Source of the DNA: Gammaproteobacteria bacterium
Lineage (GTDB): Bacteria > Pseudomonadota > Gammaproteobacteria > Pseudomonadales > JADFDG01
Assembly (NCBI GenBank): GCA_018262975.1
Contig: JADFDG010000009.1
Span: 91,505-155,504, forward strand
Length of the DNA: 64,000 bases
Direction: 5' to 3'
The notes below the pieces were generated by a model. The model made no database searches. It had not been told where the DNA came from and saw only the letters and a program-made list of their open reading frames with translations. Below are positions 1 to 13,642 of this stretch, in pieces (within the stretch, counting starts at the first letter, position 1; every line of letters begins with the position of its first letter). The position numbers and the translations under genes were made by a program.

Positions 1-2
1 GG

Positions 3-2578
<2,576 letters not shown>

Positions 2579-2588
2579 TCTTCTTTTG

Positions 2589-4006
<1,418 letters not shown>

Positions 4007-4012
4007 TCGCAG

Positions 4013-4354
4013 ATGGACAACGCCCGCCTGCTGCGCATCCTCACCGCGATTGCACTGGTCATCACGCTGGTGCTGCAGGTGACGCTGTGGTTCGGCGAAG
4101 GCAGCCTCATGCATATCTGGCAGCTGCGCAAGCAGATCACGGTCCAGCAGGAAGAACTTGCGCGCCTCGAGGCGCGCAACGAGATCCTCGAGGCACAGGT
4201 GCGCAGCCTCAAGGGTGACCTGGATACCGTCGAGGGCATGGCCCGTTCCGACCTCGGCATGATCCGCAAGGGCGAGACGTTCTTCCTGGTCACCGAGCCG
4301 GAGGACCAGGGCATCGAGGGCGACGCGCCGGCGGCAGGGGCGGACAAGCGATGA
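4013..4354 (+). CDS. ftsB: Cell division protein FtsB
   Basis: Small bitopic divisome protein that forms the FtsQ-FtsL-FtsB complex in the inner membrane. The 113-aa chain has a short cytoplasmic start, one transmembrane segment (about residues 8-27, LRILTAIALVITLVLQVTLW), then a coiled coil (about 38-75) containing IWQLRKQITVQQEELARLE and the family RNEILEAQVRSLK. The tail after the DLGMIRKGETFF motif is disordered. Position between eno and ispD is the conserved gammaproteobacterial context and supports the call. It overlaps ispD by 4 nt (ATGA, 4351-4354). Confidence 0.95.
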   Translation: MDNARLLRILTAIALVITLVLQVTLWFGEGSLMHIWQLRKQITVQQEELARLEARNEILEAQVRSLKGDLDTVEGMARSDLGMIRKGETFFLVTEPEDQGIEGDAPAAGADKR

Positions 4355-5055
4355 AGTTGTGGGCCGTTGTTCCCGCTGCCGGCAAGGGCGCGCGCATGGG
4401 TGCGCCGCTCCCCAAGCAATACCTCACCATCGACGGCCGCACCGTTGCCGAGCACACCCTGTCGCGCCTGCTGGCGTTCGCCCGCTTTTCCGGTGTGGTG
4501 GTGGCGGTGGCCGGTGACGACGAGTGGTTCCCGCAACTGCCGCAGGCCGAGGACCCGCGCCTGCACATAGCCCCCGGTGGCGCCGAGCGTTGCGACTCGG
4601 TGGCCAGCGCGCTGCAGGCGCTGGCCGGCCGTGCTGCCGACCACGACTTCGTGCTGGTGCACGACATCGCGCGTCCCTGCGTGCGCCTGTCGGATATCGC
4701 GAAACTGGTGGATGCCTGCGCCGCGGACGCGGTCGGCGGCATCCTCGCGCACCGCGCCACCGACACCATCAAGCAGGCGGATGCCGGCGAGCGCGTGGCC
4801 ACCACGGTCGATCGACGCGCCGTGTGGATGGCCGCCACCCCGCAGATGATCCGCTACGGCCTGCTGCGCGACGCGCTGGCGCAGGCCGCGCGCGACGGCG
4901 TGGCGGTCACCGACGAGGCGCAGGCCATCGAGCGTCTCGGCCACGCGCCGCGGCTGGTCGAGTGCGCGCGCGACAACATCAAGATCACCCGTGCCGAGGA
5001 CCTCGCGCTGGCCGCGTTCTGGCTGCGCCGGCAACAGGAGGAGGCCAACGCATGA
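4351..5055 (+). CDS. ispD: 2-C-methyl-D-erythritol 4-phosphate cytidylyltransferase
   Basis: Third step of the MEP isoprenoid pathway: transfers CMP from CTP to methylerythritol phosphate. The 234-aa protein begins with the nucleotidyltransferase loop [11 protein letters not shown] and [12 protein letters not shown], and carries the [11 protein letters not shown] signature and [10 protein letters not shown] segment of IspD. Its stop overlaps ispF (ATGA, 5052-5055), so consecutive MEP enzymes are translationally coupled. Length and motifs are normal. Confidence 0.97.
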   Translation: MKLWAVVPAAGKGARMGAPLPKQYLTIDGRTVAEHTLSRLLAFARFSGVVVAVAGDDEWFPQLPQAEDPRLHIAPGGAERCDSVASALQALAGRAADHDFVLVHDIARPCVRLSDIAKLVDACAADAVGGILAHRATDTIKQADAGERVATTVDRRAVWMAATPQMIRYGLLRDALAQAARDGVAVTDEAQAIERLGHAPRLVECARDNIKITRAEDLALAAFWLRRQQEEANA

Positions 5056-5537
5056 CGGATATCCGCATCGGCCAGGGCTACGACGTGCACCGCTTCGGCG
5101 ACGGCGATTTCGTCACCCTGTGCGGCGTGCAGGTGCCGCACGTGCGCGGCATCGTCGCGCATTCCGACGGCGACATCCCGCTGCATGCGCTCTGCGATGC
5201 GCTGCTCGGTGCGCTGGCGTTGGGCGACATCGGCCGCCACTTTCCCGACACCGACCCGCGCTACAAGGGCATCGACAGCCGCGAGCTGCTGCGCCACGTG
5301 GTGGCGCTGGTGCACGAGCGCGGCTGGCGGGTGGGCAATGTCGACGTCACCATCGTCGCGCAGGCGCCCAAGGTGTCGCCGCACGTGGATCGCATGTGCG
5401 CCAACGTTGCCGCTGACCTCGGCGTCGATGTCGACCGCGTGAACGTCAAGGCCACCACCTCCGAGAAGCTCGGTTTCACCGGCCGCGAGGAAGGCATCGC
5501 CGCGCACGCGGTGGCGCTGGTCGTGCGCGCCGGATGA
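5052..5537 (+). CDS. ispF: 2-C-methyl-D-erythritol 2,4-cyclodiphosphate synthase
   Basis: Fifth MEP-pathway enzyme; cyclises CDP-methylerythritol 2-phosphate with release of CMP. The 161-aa protein begins [15 protein letters not shown], where DVH gives zinc ligands, and continues with [18 protein letters not shown] and GDIGRHFPD, all diagnostic. A longer open frame extends upstream but the homologous N-terminus and the ATGA overlap with ispD fix the start at 5052. The stop overlaps truD by 4 nt (5534-5537). Confidence 0.97.
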   Translation: MTDIRIGQGYDVHRFGDGDFVTLCGVQVPHVRGIVAHSDGDIPLHALCDALLGALALGDIGRHFPDTDPRYKGIDSRELLRHVVALVHERGWRVGNVDVTIVAQAPKVSPHVDRMCANVAADLGVDVDRVNVKATTSEKLGFTGREEGIAAHAVALVVRAG

Positions 5538-6622
5538 GTGACACTGTTGCCGCGCTGGCCCGCGCCTGGGGAGCACCGCTCGGTACCGCCGACTACCGCG
5601 TGCAACCCGAGGACTTCTTCGTTGACGAGGAATTGCCGTTCACCCCCGATGGCAGCGGCGAGCACCTGCTGGTGCACGTGGAGAAGCGCGGCCACAACAC
5701 CGGCTGGGTGGCACAGCGGCTGACGCAGTTCGCCGGCATCCACCCGCGCCTGGTGAGTTTCTCCGGGCGCAAGGACCGCCACGCGGTCACCCGCCAGTGG
5801 TTCTCCCTGCAGTTGCCCGGCAAGGCCGACCCGGATTTCTCGCAACTGGATGAGCCGGGCGTGCGCGTGCTGGCCACGCACCGCCATGGCCGCAAGCTGC
5901 GCACCGGCACCCACCGCATCAACCGCTTCGTGCTGGTCCTGCGCAACATCAGCGCCGACCCGGCAGCCGTCGAGGCACGCCTGGCGGACATCCGTGCCGG
6001 CGGCGTGCCCAACTATTTCGGCGACCAGCGTTTCGGCACCGACGCCGGCACCCTGGCACTGGCCCGCGAGGCGGTCGTCGCCGGCCGCCTTCCGCAACGC
6101 CCGGAGAAGCGCGGCCTGGTGATCTCGGCACTGCGCAGCGCGATGTTCAACACCGTGCTGGACGCACGCGTGCAGGACGGCAGCTGGAACCGGGTACTGC
6201 CCGGCGAGCTGGTCATGCTCGACGGCGCCAACGGCCGCTGGTTCGCCGAGGACGGCGACCCGACGCTGCCCGCCCGCTGCGCCGCCCTCGACGTGCACCC
6301 CGGCGGCCCGTTGCCCGGCAGTGGCGGCACGCAGCCGGCCGGCGCGGTGGCCGAACTGGAGGCGCGTATGCTGGCCGGCTATGATGACTGGCTTGCCGCG
6401 CTGGTCCGCTGGCGGGTGGATGCCGACCGCCGCGCGCTGCGCAGCCGCTTGCTGGACCTCGAGCATGGCTGGCTGGAGCCGGGCGTGCTGAGGCTGTCGT
6501 TCGGCCTGTGGCGCGGCAGTTATGCCACCACCGTGCTGCGCGAAGTGTTCGATGCCAGTGACGCCGCCGCCCGGGACCGGAACAAGAACGATAACGCCAC
6601 CAGCGATGCCCACGATGACTGA
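5534..6622 (+). CDS. truD: tRNA pseudouridine(13) synthase TruD
   Basis: Isomerises uridine 13 of tRNA-Glu to pseudouridine. The 362-aa protein shows the conserved [15 protein letters not shown] motif, with the catalytic aspartate in KDRHA at about residue 79-83, plus the [13 protein letters not shown] segment and the C-terminal [13 protein letters not shown] motif. The length matches TruD. The start overlaps the ispF stop (ATGA), and its end overlaps the beginning of surE. Confidence 0.96.
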   Translation: MSDTVAALARAWGAPLGTADYRVQPEDFFVDEELPFTPDGSGEHLLVHVEKRGHNTGWVAQRLTQFAGIHPRLVSFSGRKDRHAVTRQWFSLQLPGKADPDFSQLDEPGVRVLATHRHGRKLRTGTHRINRFVLVLRNISADPAAVEARLADIRAGGVPNYFGDQRFGTDAGTLALAREAVVAGRLPQRPEKRGLVISALRSAMFNTVLDARVQDGSWNRVLPGELVMLDGANGRWFAEDGDPTLPARCAALDVHPGGPLPGSGGTQPAGAVAELEARMLAGYDDWLAALVRWRVDADRRALRSRLLDLEHGWLEPGVLRLSFGLWRGSYATTVLREVFDASDAAARDRNKNDNATSDAHDD

Positions 6623-7382
6623 TGCCGCGCACGCCCCCCGTCCCGTCTACCTGATCAGCAACGACGACGGCGTCTACGCGCCCGGACTGCAGGTGCTGGT
6701 CGAGTGCGCGCAGGCGCTGGGCGAAGTGGTGGTGGTGGCGCCGGATTCCAACCGTTCGGGTTTCAGCAACGCACTCACCCTGGACAAGCCGCTGCGCGTG
6801 TCGCGCACCCAGCTGGGCTATTACGCGGTGAACGGCACGCCGGTGGACTGCGTGCACCTGGCATTGAACGGCCTGCTCGAGGAAGACCCGTACCGCGTCA
6901 TCACCGGCATCAATGCCGGCGCCAACCTCGGCGACGACGCGCTGTATTCCGGCACCATCGCCGGTGCCACCGAGGGGCGTTTCATCGGGCGCACCTGCAT
7001 CGCCTTCTCCATTACCGCGCACGTGCCGCAGCACCTCGAGACCGCGCGTGCGGTGGCCGCCGACCTGCTGCGCCGCGTCGAGACGCTGCAGTTGCCGCCG
7101 CGCACCATTCTCAACGTGAACATCCCGGACGTGCCGCGCGAGTCGCTGCGTGGTTACCGCATCACCCGCCTGGGCCACCGCCGCCGTGCCGGCGACGTCA
7201 TTCCCGGTACCGACCCGCGTGGCCACCAGGTGTACTGGATCGGCGTGGCCGGCGAGGGCGAGGATGCCGGTCCCGGCACGGATTTCCACGCCATCGACAA
7301 CGGTTTCGTTTCCATCACGCCGCTGCATGCCGACATGACGCGCCACGACGTCATGGGTCATCTCGGCGACTGGCTGGGCTGA
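6615..7382 (+). CDS. surE: 5'/3'-nucleotidase SurE
   Basis: Divalent-metal phosphatase acting on nucleoside 5'/3'-monophosphates, linked to stationary-phase survival. The 255-aa protein contains the metal-binding YLISNDDGVYAPG, the PDSNRSGFSNALTL loop and NGTPVDCVHLAL. The frame is open upstream; I choose ATG 6615 ([10 protein letters not shown]), with ATG 6606 an equally possible choice, since neither has a strong ribosome site and SurE normally starts close to the ISNDDG motif. It overlaps truD by 8 nt and is followed by pcm, the usual partner. Confidence 0.95.
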   Translation: MTDAAHAPRPVYLISNDDGVYAPGLQVLVECAQALGEVVVVAPDSNRSGFSNALTLDKPLRVSRTQLGYYAVNGTPVDCVHLALNGLLEEDPYRVITGINAGANLGDDALYSGTIAGATEGRFIGRTCIAFSITAHVPQHLETARAVAADLLRRVETLQLPPRTILNVNIPDVPRESLRGYRITRLGHRRRAGDVIPGTDPRGHQVYWIGVAGEGEDAGPGTDFHAIDNGFVSITPLHADMTRHDVMGHLGDWLG

Positions 7383-7394
7383 GGACTGCACACC

Positions 7395-8060
7395 GTGAGA
7401 CCGGACATCAACGGCATCGGCATGACCTCGCAGCGCGCGCGCGACCGCCTGGTGCGCCGCCTCGAGGAGCAGGGCATCGCCGATCGCCGTGTGCTGGAGA
7501 TCATCCGCTCCACGCCGCGCCACCTGTTCATCGACGAGGCGCTCTCCCACCGCGCCTACGAGGACACCGCGCTGCCCATCGGCCACAACCAGACCATCTC
7601 GCAGCCGTACATCGTCGCGTTGATGACGCAGGCGGTGCTGGCCGGCGGCAAGCCGAAGAAGGTGCTGGAGATCGGCACCGGTTCCGGCTACCAGACGGCC
7701 ATCCTCGCGCAGATGTGCGAGGAGGTTTACTCGGTCGAGCGTATCCGGCCCTTGCAGGATCTTGCCAAGCAGCGCCTGCGCGTGCTGAAGCTCAACAACG
7801 TGCAGTTCAAGCACAGCGACGGCGGTTTCGGCTGGCCGGAGAAGGGGCCGTTCGATGCCATCCTGTGTGCGGCGGCACCGGCCATCATCCCGCAGGAGCT
7901 GCTCGAGCAGATGGCGGTCGGCGCCCGCATGGTGATCCCCGTCGCGGTGCGCGACGACGTGCAGGACCTGGTGCTGGTGTTGCGCACCGAGTCCGGCTGG
8001 CAGCAGCAGGTGCTGGAAAAGGTGCGCTTCGTGCCTTTCCTGCGCGGCTCGGTGTCGTAG
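7395..8060 (+). CDS. pcm: Protein-L-isoaspartate O-methyltransferase
   Basis: Repairs aged proteins by methylating L-isoaspartyl residues with SAM. The 221-aa product has the SAM-binding [17 protein letters not shown], the family [13 protein letters not shown] and the post-motif VYSVERI. A GTG start at 7395 fits an N-terminal arm ending in [14 protein letters not shown], as in relatives; ATG 7422 is the alternative. The surE-pcm-nlpD order is conserved among gammaproteobacteria. Confidence 0.96.
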   Translation: MRPDINGIGMTSQRARDRLVRRLEEQGIADRRVLEIIRSTPRHLFIDEALSHRAYEDTALPIGHNQTISQPYIVALMTQAVLAGGKPKKVLEIGTGSGYQTAILAQMCEEVYSVERIRPLQDLAKQRLRVLKLNNVQFKHSDGGFGWPEKGPFDAILCAAAPAIIPQELLEQMAVGARMVIPVAVRDDVQDLVLVLRTESGWQQQVLEKVRFVPFLRGSVS

Positions 8061-8065
8061 GCCAC

Positions 8066-8896
8066 ATGCGCGCGCTGCTGCTGGTTCCCGTCATTGCGCT
8101 GCTGGCCGCCTGCGCTGCGCGCCAGGTGCCGGTGGAGGAATCGGCGGTGGTGACACGTCCGGCGAAAGTGTCGGACGGCAAGCCCGTCGCACCGGCAGCG
8201 GCAGCTACCGCGTTGCCGAAATACCACGTGGTGCGTCGTGGCGAAACGCTCTACTCGATCGCCTTCCGCTACGGGCTGGATTTCCGCGTGCTCGCGCAGC
8301 GCAACCAGATCCGCGAGCCGTTCACCATCTTTCCCGGCCAGCAGTTGGCGCTGCGCGAGGGCAAGGCGGTGGCCGCCGCGCCCGTCACGCAGCCGCCTGC
8401 GGCGCCCGCCACCCGTCCGCCCGCCGAGCCGCGCAAGCCGGTAGCGGTCGCTCCCGCGGTGACCACCCCCGCGGCGCCGGTTGCCGCACCGCCGGTGAAG
8501 GCCCCGGACGCGGTCCGTACGCCGGCCGGCGGTTGGCGCTGGCCGGTGCAGGGCAAGCTGCTCAGCCCGTTCAATCCTGCCGGCGTCGGCCCCAAGGGCA
8601 TCGCCATCAACGGCAATCCTGGTGACCCGGTGCATGCCGCCCGTGATGGCCGCGTGGTCTACACGGGCAACAGCCTGGTGGGCTATGGCCAGCTGGTGAT
8701 CATCAAGCATGATGACGTCTACCTCAGCGCCTACGCGCACAACCGCAAGCTGCTGGTGCGCGAGGGTGACAGCGTGCGCGCCGGCGATACCATTGCCGAA
8801 ATGGGCTCCTCGGGCACCGATCGCACCAAGCTGCATTTCGAAGTGCGCCGCAATGGCGACCCTATCGACCCGTTGACGGTGTTGCCACGCCCCTGA
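8066..8896 (+). CDS. nlpD: Lipoprotein NlpD with LysM and M23 peptidase-like domains
   Basis: Outer-membrane lipoprotein that activates the septal amidase AmiC. The 276-aa protein starts with a lipoprotein signal ending LLAAC (Cys16), then a LysM peptidoglycan-binding domain (about residues 50-95, KYHVVRRGETLYSIAFRYG), a Pro/Ala-rich linker, and a C-terminal M23-type fold (about 165-270). NlpD-type M23 domains are usually catalytically degenerate; I do not see a clear HxxxD metal site here, which agrees. Start is ATG 8066, six nt after pcm. The gene normally found next, rpoS, is missing. Confidence 0.95.
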   Translation: MRALLLVPVIALLAACAARQVPVEESAVVTRPAKVSDGKPVAPAAAATALPKYHVVRRGETLYSIAFRYGLDFRVLAQRNQIREPFTIFPGQQLALREGKAVAAAPVTQPPAAPATRPPAEPRKPVAVAPAVTTPAAPVAAPPVKAPDAVRTPAGGWRWPVQGKLLSPFNPAGVGPKGIAINGNPGDPVHAARDGRVVYTGNSLVGYGQLVIIKHDDVYLSAYAHNRKLLVREGDSVRAGDTIAEMGSSGTDRTKLHFEVRRNGDPIDPLTVLPRP

Positions 8897-8933
8897 CACC
8901 GGGGCGCTCGTGTAGGAAAAGCACCAGTAGTTG

Positions 8934-8951
8934 TGTGAGATATCTCTTACA
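8934..8951 (+). promoter_or_regulatory. GacA/UvrY-type upstream activating sequence
   Basis: TGTGAGATATCTCTTACA matches the known GacA box TGTAAG-N6-CTTACA at 11 of 12 defined positions with the exact 6-nt spacer. It lies about 190-200 bp ahead of the predicted start of the GGA-rich RNA, close to the distance described for rsmZ promoters. An A/T-rich stretch (about 9025-9046) lies between box and promoter, as would suit DNA bending. It implies control by a GacS/GacA-type two-component system; those genes are not in the window. Confidence 0.8.
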
Positions 8952-9114
8952 GGGCTGTGCGAGGTTGCTGCTTTCTGCTGCCCTTGATCGCCGCAGTCTT
9001 TCCGGCGTATCCATGTAACGCCCTGTTTTTGATGGAATTATTTTTCCTGCAGGGTGCCGGCCCGGCGCCGCCCATCCGAACGACCTACGTAGAACCCGAA
9101 ATACTGCCGTGGCG

Positions 9115-9126
9115 GTTTGCTAAGGT
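9115..9126 (+). promoter_or_regulatory. Candidate -10 region of the Rsm-like RNA
   Basis: TTTGCTAAGGT contains an extended -10-like element (TAAGGT at 9121-9126). No good -35 hexamer lies 16-18 bp upstream, which is expected for an activator-dependent promoter. A transcript from here would begin near 9133, just before the first AGGGA motif. The assignment is inference from position. Confidence 0.4.
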
Positions 9127-9132
9127 TCGCCT

Positions 9133-9458
9133 CGTGCCACAGGGATGACGTCGGCACAGGGAAGCCGGACAGGATCGCCGGGTCAGGGAAGAGGGATCGC
9201 AAAAGGGTAGGGAGTACTCGATTGCGGCCGGGGGCGGGCAACCGCCCCCGCACTTCTTGCGAGGCAGTGCGCCCCCGGGTGCACACGGAATGCCAGGGAC
9301 AGGGAAGCGACCACGGAAGGCTCAGGGACGAGGCTATTCACGGCGGGGGCGGAGTCCTCCGCGCAAGGAGCACCAGGGACACGACAGGGACGCGCGGCAG
9401 GATGCCGACAGTGCCAGGACAGCAACAAAAAAGCCGGCTTTCGCCGGCTTTCTTGTTT
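9133..9458 (+). ncRNA. CsrB/RsmZ-family CsrA-sequestering small RNA
   Basis: About 325 nt with no supportable reading frame but 18 GGA motifs: ten AGGGA (first 9141-9145, last 9386-9390), four AGGA and four other GGA. Repeated GGA, often presented in loops, is the hallmark of RNAs that titrate CsrA/RsmA. A 9-bp hairpin with a GCAA tetraloop lies at 9229-9250, and a strong intrinsic terminator ends the transcript. A GacA-type box lies upstream, and the location just ahead of fdxA is where rsmZ sits in pseudomonads. Its likely target protein, CsrA, is encoded at 45297. The 5' end is estimated. Confidence 0.82.
9427..9458. terminator. Bidirectional intrinsic terminator between the small RNA and fdxA
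   Basis: AAAGCCGGC (9430-9438), loop TTTC, GCCGGCTTT (9443-9451) form a perfect 9-bp stem. The plus strand continues CTTGTTT, and the minus strand continues into TTTTTT (9432-9427), so the same hairpin can end both the plus-strand small RNA and minus-strand fdxA. Confidence 0.9.
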
Positions 9459-9481
9459 CTGCGATGCGCGCCGTGCGCGTA

Positions 9482-9814
9482 TCACCAGTCCTTGAGCAGC
9501 GCGCGCTTGCCCGGCTTGCCGTCCCATTCCTCGGCGTCGGCCGGGGCGTCCTTCATCTCGGTGATGTTGTGGCCGCTCCACTTGTCCGCGTAGTCCTTGT
9601 TGATCTTCAGGAACTCCTTCTGGTCCTCGGGCAGTTCGTCCTCGGAGAAGATGGCGTTCACCGGGCACTCCGGCTCGCACAGGGCGCAGTCGATGCACTC
9701 GTCCGGGTGGATCACCAGGAAGTTCGGGCCTTCATAGAAACAGTCGACCGGGCACACCTCGACGCAGTCGGTGTGTTTGCAGTTGATGCAGTTCTCGCCT
9801 ACTACGAACGTCAT
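9482..9814 (-). CDS. fdxA: 7Fe ferredoxin FdxA
   Basis: Small cytoplasmic electron carrier with one [3Fe-4S] and one [4Fe-4S] cluster. The 110-aa protein has cysteines at 9, 12, 17, 21, 25 ([17 protein letters not shown] pattern) and a second [12 protein letters not shown] group at 40-50, typical of Azotobacter-type 7Fe ferredoxins, plus the usual C-terminal extension. The start has a strong GAGGAGAT ribosome site. The gene lies between the Rsm-like RNA and mutS, a conserved neighbourhood in pseudomonads. Confidence 0.96.
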   Translation of the reverse strand: MTFVVGENCINCKHTDCVEVCPVDCFYEGPNFLVIHPDECIDCALCEPECPVNAIFSEDELPEDQKEFLKINKDYADKWSGHNITEMKDAPADAEEWDGKPGKRALLKDW

Positions 9815-10011
9815 CGGGATCTCCTCGCAGCGTCAGGCCCGGTGGCCGGGACAGGGGCGGGCCGCGGTGCGGCCCGGGGAAACACGGTGTTTAAGCGGTC
9901 GCTAGTCTAGCGGCTCACCCCGGGGGCGGCAACGAAGCGCGGCGTGCAGTGCTGCGCGGAATTTCCGTGATCGGAACGCGGGAAACGCGATCAATCACGG
10001 TCACTTGCGAA

Positions 10012-12633
10012 TCACTCGCGTTTGGCCGCCAGGCTCAACTCGTACAGCAGATCGAGCGCCTGGCGGGGCGACAAGGCGTCGGCGTCCAGTTCGCGCAGCC
10101 GCTGCAGGGTCGGGCTCACCGCCGCGAACAGGTCCGGCGTACCGACGGGCGCGTTAGCGAGCGGGCCACGCCCTCGACTCTTGTTGCCGCTGTCCTTGCC
10201 GGCGGTAGTGCCGGCCTCGCCACCTTCCAGATCCTCCAGCTTGCGCTGCGCCTCGCGGATTACCTCGCGCGGCACGCCGGCCAGCCGCGCCACGGCGATG
10301 CCGTAACTCTTGCTCGCCGGGCCCTCCAGCACACGGTGCAGGAACAGGATGTCGTCGCCGTGCTCGGTGGCCGACAGGTGGACGTTCACCACCCCGGGCA
10401 CTTCGCCCGCCAATGCGGTGATCTCGAAATAGTGGGTGGCGAACAGCGTGAAGGCACGCGATTTCTGCGCGAGGAAACGCGCGCAGGCCCAGGCCAGCGA
10501 CAGGCCGTCGAAGGTGCTGGTGCCGCGGCCGATCTCGTCCATCAGCACCAGCGAACGCGCGGTGGCGTTGTGCAGGATGTTGGCGGTCTCGGTCATCTCC
10601 ACCATGAAGGTGGAGCGGCCGCCGGCGAGGTCGTCGCTGGAGCCGATGCGCGTGAAGATGCGATCGAGCGGACCGACCAGCGCGCGCTCGGCCGGCACGA
10701 ACGAACCCACGTGCGCGAGCAGGGCGATCAGCGCGGTCTGGCGCATGTAGGTGGATTTACCGCCCATGTTCGGACCGGTGATCACCACCAGCCGGCGGGC
10801 GTCGCTGAACAGCACGTCGTTGGGGACGAAAGCTTCCTTCAGCACCTGCTCGACCACCGGGTGGCGGCCACCACTGATTTCCAGGCCGGGCCTGTCGGTG
10901 AGCTCCGGGCGACGGTAATCGAGCTGGTAGGCACGGGCGGCGAAGTTGGCCAGCACGTCCATCTCGGCGAGCGCGGCGGCGGTGGCCTGCAGCACGGCCA
11001 GCTCGGCGCCGGTGGCGTCGAGCAGCGCGTCGTACAGTTCCTTCTCGCGCGCCAGCGAGCGGGATTTGGCGCTGAGCGCCTTGTCCTCGAAGGCCTTCAG
11101 TTCCGGGGTAATGAAGCGCTCGTAGCCCTTCAGGGTCTGCCGGCGCTGGTAATCGATGGGCGCGTTGTCGGCTTCGCCGCGCGACAGCTCGATGTAGTAG
11201 CCGTGCACGCGGTTGTAACCGACCTTCAGGGTCTTGAAGCCGGTGCGTTCCTTCTCGCGCGCCTCCAGGTCCACCAGGTACTGGCCGGCGTTCTCGCTGA
11301 GCAGGCGCAGCTCGTCGAGGTCGGCGTCGTGGCCGGGGGCGATCACGCCGCCGTCGCGGATGATCATCGGTGGGTTGTCCACCAGCGCCTTGCTCAGCAG
11401 CGCGTGCAGCGCCGGTTGCGGCTGCAGCGCGTCGCGCAGCGCGGCGAGGCGGGCGGCCTGGTAGCCGGCGGCGCGTTGCTGCAGTTCGGGCAGCAGCCCC
11501 AGCGCATCGCGCAGGCGCGTCAGGTCGCGCGGGCGCGCGGAGCGCAGTGCCACGCGGGTGAGGATGCGCTCGATGTCGCCGATGCGGCCGAGCAGTTCGG
11601 CCAGCGCCTCGAAGCGGAAATCGTGGATCAGTTCGGCCACCGCATCGAGGCGGGCGTTCACCACTTCCTGGCGGCGCACCGGCCGGTGCAGCCAGCGGCG
11701 CAGCAGCCGCGAGCCCATCGGCGTGCCGCAGCGGTCCAGCACCCACGCCAGCGTGTGCTCGTGGCCACCGTTGAGGTTGTCGGTGAGCTCGAGGTTACGG
11801 CGGGTGGCGGCGTCGAGCAGGATGGTGTCCTCCTCGCGTTCCACCGTCATGCCGGTCAGGTGCGGCAGCGACGAGCGCTGGGTGTCCTTCACGTACTGCA
11901 GCAGGCAACCGGCGGCACCGACCGCCAGGCGCAGTTCCGCGCAGCCGAAGCTGGTGAGGTCGCGCACGCCGAACTGCGCGACCAGGCTGCGCTCGGCGGA
12001 CTCGTCGTCGAATTCCCAGGGCGGGCGGCGGCGCACGCCGTTGCGGCCGTCGAGCAGTGCGTTCAGCGAGCCGGCGTCCTCGCCGACCAGGATTTCCGCC
12101 GGGTCGAGGCGGCCGAGCACCGCGCGCAGCGCGTCGAGGCCGTCCACTTCCAGCACCGCGAAGCGCGCGCCGGCGAGGTCCACGAAGGCGATGCCGAAGG
12201 CCGGCTGCCCGCCGCGCTGGCCCTGGGCGATGGCCATCAGCAGGTTGTCGCGGCGGTCGTCGAGCAGGGCCTCGTCGGTGACGGTGCCGGGCGTGACGAT
12301 GCGCGCCACCTTGCGTTCCATCGGCCCCTTGGTGGTGCCGGGGTCGCCGACCTGCTCGCAGATCACCACGGATTCGCCGCATTTCACCAGCCGCGCCAGG
12401 TAACCCTCGGCGGCGTGGTAGGGCACGCCGGCCATCGGGATCGGCGCGCCGGCGGAGGCGCCGCGCGCGGTGAGCGTGATGTCCAGCAGGCGCGCGGCCT
12501 TCTCGGCGTCCGAGTAGAACAGCTCGTAGAAGTCGCCCATGCGGTAGAACACCAGCTCGTGCGGGTGCTGGGCCTTGATGCGCAGGTACTGCTGCATCAT
12601 GGGGGTGTGCTGGGCGTCGGCGGTGTCGCTCAC
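10012..12633 (-). CDS. mutS: DNA mismatch repair protein MutS
   Basis: ATPase that recognises base mismatches and starts repair with MutL. The 873-aa length is normal. The mismatch-reading F-x-E is present in [11 protein letters not shown] (Phe35, Glu37), the Walker A is [13 protein letters not shown] near residue 620, and [12 protein letters not shown] is the Walker B/signature region. The GTG start at 12633 gives [20 protein letters not shown], which aligns with the usual MutS N-terminus. A C-terminal insert of low-complexity Gly/Ala precedes the last helix region. Confidence 0.98.
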   Translation of the reverse strand: MSDTADAQHTPMMQQYLRIKAQHPHELVFYRMGDFYELFYSDAEKAARLLDITLTARGASAGAPIPMAGVPYHAAEGYLARLVKCGESVVICEQVGDPGTTKGPMERKVARIVTPGTVTDEALLDDRRDNLLMAIAQGQRGGQPAFGIAFVDLAGARFAVLEVDGLDALRAVLGRLDPAEILVGEDAGSLNALLDGRNGVRRRPPWEFDDESAERSLVAQFGVRDLTSFGCAELRLAVGAAGCLLQYVKDTQRSSLPHLTGMTVEREEDTILLDAATRRNLELTDNLNGGHEHTLAWVLDRCGTPMGSRLLRRWLHRPVRRQEVVNARLDAVAELIHDFRFEALAELLGRIGDIERILTRVALRSARPRDLTRLRDALGLLPELQQRAAGYQAARLAALRDALQPQPALHALLSKALVDNPPMIIRDGGVIAPGHDADLDELRLLSENAGQYLVDLEAREKERTGFKTLKVGYNRVHGYYIELSRGEADNAPIDYQRRQTLKGYERFITPELKAFEDKALSAKSRSLAREKELYDALLDATGAELAVLQATAAALAEMDVLANFAARAYQLDYRRPELTDRPGLEISGGRHPVVEQVLKEAFVPNDVLFSDARRLVVITGPNMGGKSTYMRQTALIALLAHVGSFVPAERALVGPLDRIFTRIGSSDDLAGGRSTFMVEMTETANILHNATARSLVLMDEIGRGTSTFDGLSLAWACARFLAQKSRAFTLFATHYFEITALAGEVPGVVNVHLSATEHGDDILFLHRVLEGPASKSYGIAVARLAGVPREVIREAQRKLEDLEGGEAGTTAGKDSGNKSRGRGPLANAPVGTPDLFAAVSPTLQRLRELDADALSPRQALDLLYELSLAAKRE

Positions 12634-12804
12634 GGCGGGGCGTCCGGGTCCTTGGGCGGGAGAGGGGGAATGCTACCCGATCGGGCCGGGGTGGCCCATT
12701 GCCGCTGTCCGCCCGCGCCGGCTGCCGTCAGACTGTGCGCCTGCCGGCCTGCGCCGGCCCTGTCCACCGGCCGGCCCCGGCCGCCCCTGCCTCCCGGAGT
12801 AACC

Positions 12805-13533
12805 GTGACCGAAGTTTCCTGGCACCCCTACATCGTCGAGGACGACGAGTACAAGGTGCTGCAGTTCGCCGATGCGGACATCCAGAGCAAGATGCGCAAG
12901 TCGGCGCCGGACGAACTGGTCCTGAGTTACACGCAGGCGATGATGGCGTTCCTGCTGTTCATCGAAGCGCCGCGGCACGTCGTGGTGGGCGGGCTGGGCG
13001 GCGGTTCGCTGTCGAAGTTCTGCTACCGCATGCTGCCGGACACCCGCGTCACCACGGTGGAGATCAGCCGCGAGGTGATCGACCTGCGCAACGAGTTCTG
13101 CATCCCGCGTGACGATGAACGCTTCCAGGTAGTGCACGCGGACCTGGCGGCATGGATCCGCGACCAGCCAGCCATCGCCGACGTCATCCTCCTCGATGGC
13201 TACGACCAGCACGGCGTGTGCCCGTCGCTGGACGGGGCCGACTTCTACGCGCGCTGTGCCGCGGCGCTGGTTCCCGGCGGCATGCTGGTTGTGAACGTCA
13301 ACCTTGGCGCCACCGCGGATTCGTCCGTCGTGCGGCGCCGGGTGGCGGCGCTGACCGATGACGTGGTGGTGATCCGCTCGGCGGCGGGGCACAACGACAT
13401 CGTGCTGGGGTTTGCCGGCACCGCGGTGCCGCCGGTGGCGGACCTGAAAGTGCGGGCGCGCAAGTTGCGTGCGCATACCGGCATCGATTTCCCCTTACTG
13501 CTCGACAAGGTGCGCAGCGCCGCGGGGCGTTGA
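12805..13533 (+). CDS. Spermidine synthase-like methyltransferase-fold protein
   Basis: A 242-aa cytoplasmic protein with a Rossmann SAM-binding core resembling the spermine/spermidine synthase family: VVVGGLGGGSLSKF (glycine loop, about residues 53-66), TTVEISREVIDLRNEF (acidic end of the second strand) and DVILLDGYDQHG (motif where the polyamine enzymes place a catalytic Asp). Many such solitary homologues are not polyamine synthases, so the substrate is unknown. The frame is open far upstream, but GTG 12805 has a clear CGGAG ribosome site at 12795-12799. First plus-strand gene of the accessory block after mutS. Confidence 0.8.
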   Translation: MTEVSWHPYIVEDDEYKVLQFADADIQSKMRKSAPDELVLSYTQAMMAFLLFIEAPRHVVVGGLGGGSLSKFCYRMLPDTRVTTVEISREVIDLRNEFCIPRDDERFQVVHADLAAWIRDQPAIADVILLDGYDQHGVCPSLDGADFYARCAAALVPGGMLVVNVNLGATADSSVVRRRVAALTDDVVVIRSAAGHNDIVLGFAGTAVPPVADLKVRARKLRAHTGIDFPLLLDKVRSAAGR

Positions 13534-13642
13534 ATGCGGGGGAGTTCTGCCGCAACAATCCGCCCTTGTTTCCCTGGTCCCGGGTTCTTCCAGCGTGCCC
13601 ATCGTCCATTCCTGCTCCGTTCCTGCAACAGGCGGCCCTTCC

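Noticed and set aside
9117..9910. Open frames across the GGA-rich region and opposite fdxA
   Set aside because: No ribosome sites, no recognisable protein, and they cross the terminator at 9427-9458; the region is better explained as a small RNA.
9949..12804. Plus-strand open frame joined to the spermidine-synthase-like gene
   Set aside because: It is antisense to mutS; the real protein begins at GTG 12805 with its own ribosome site.
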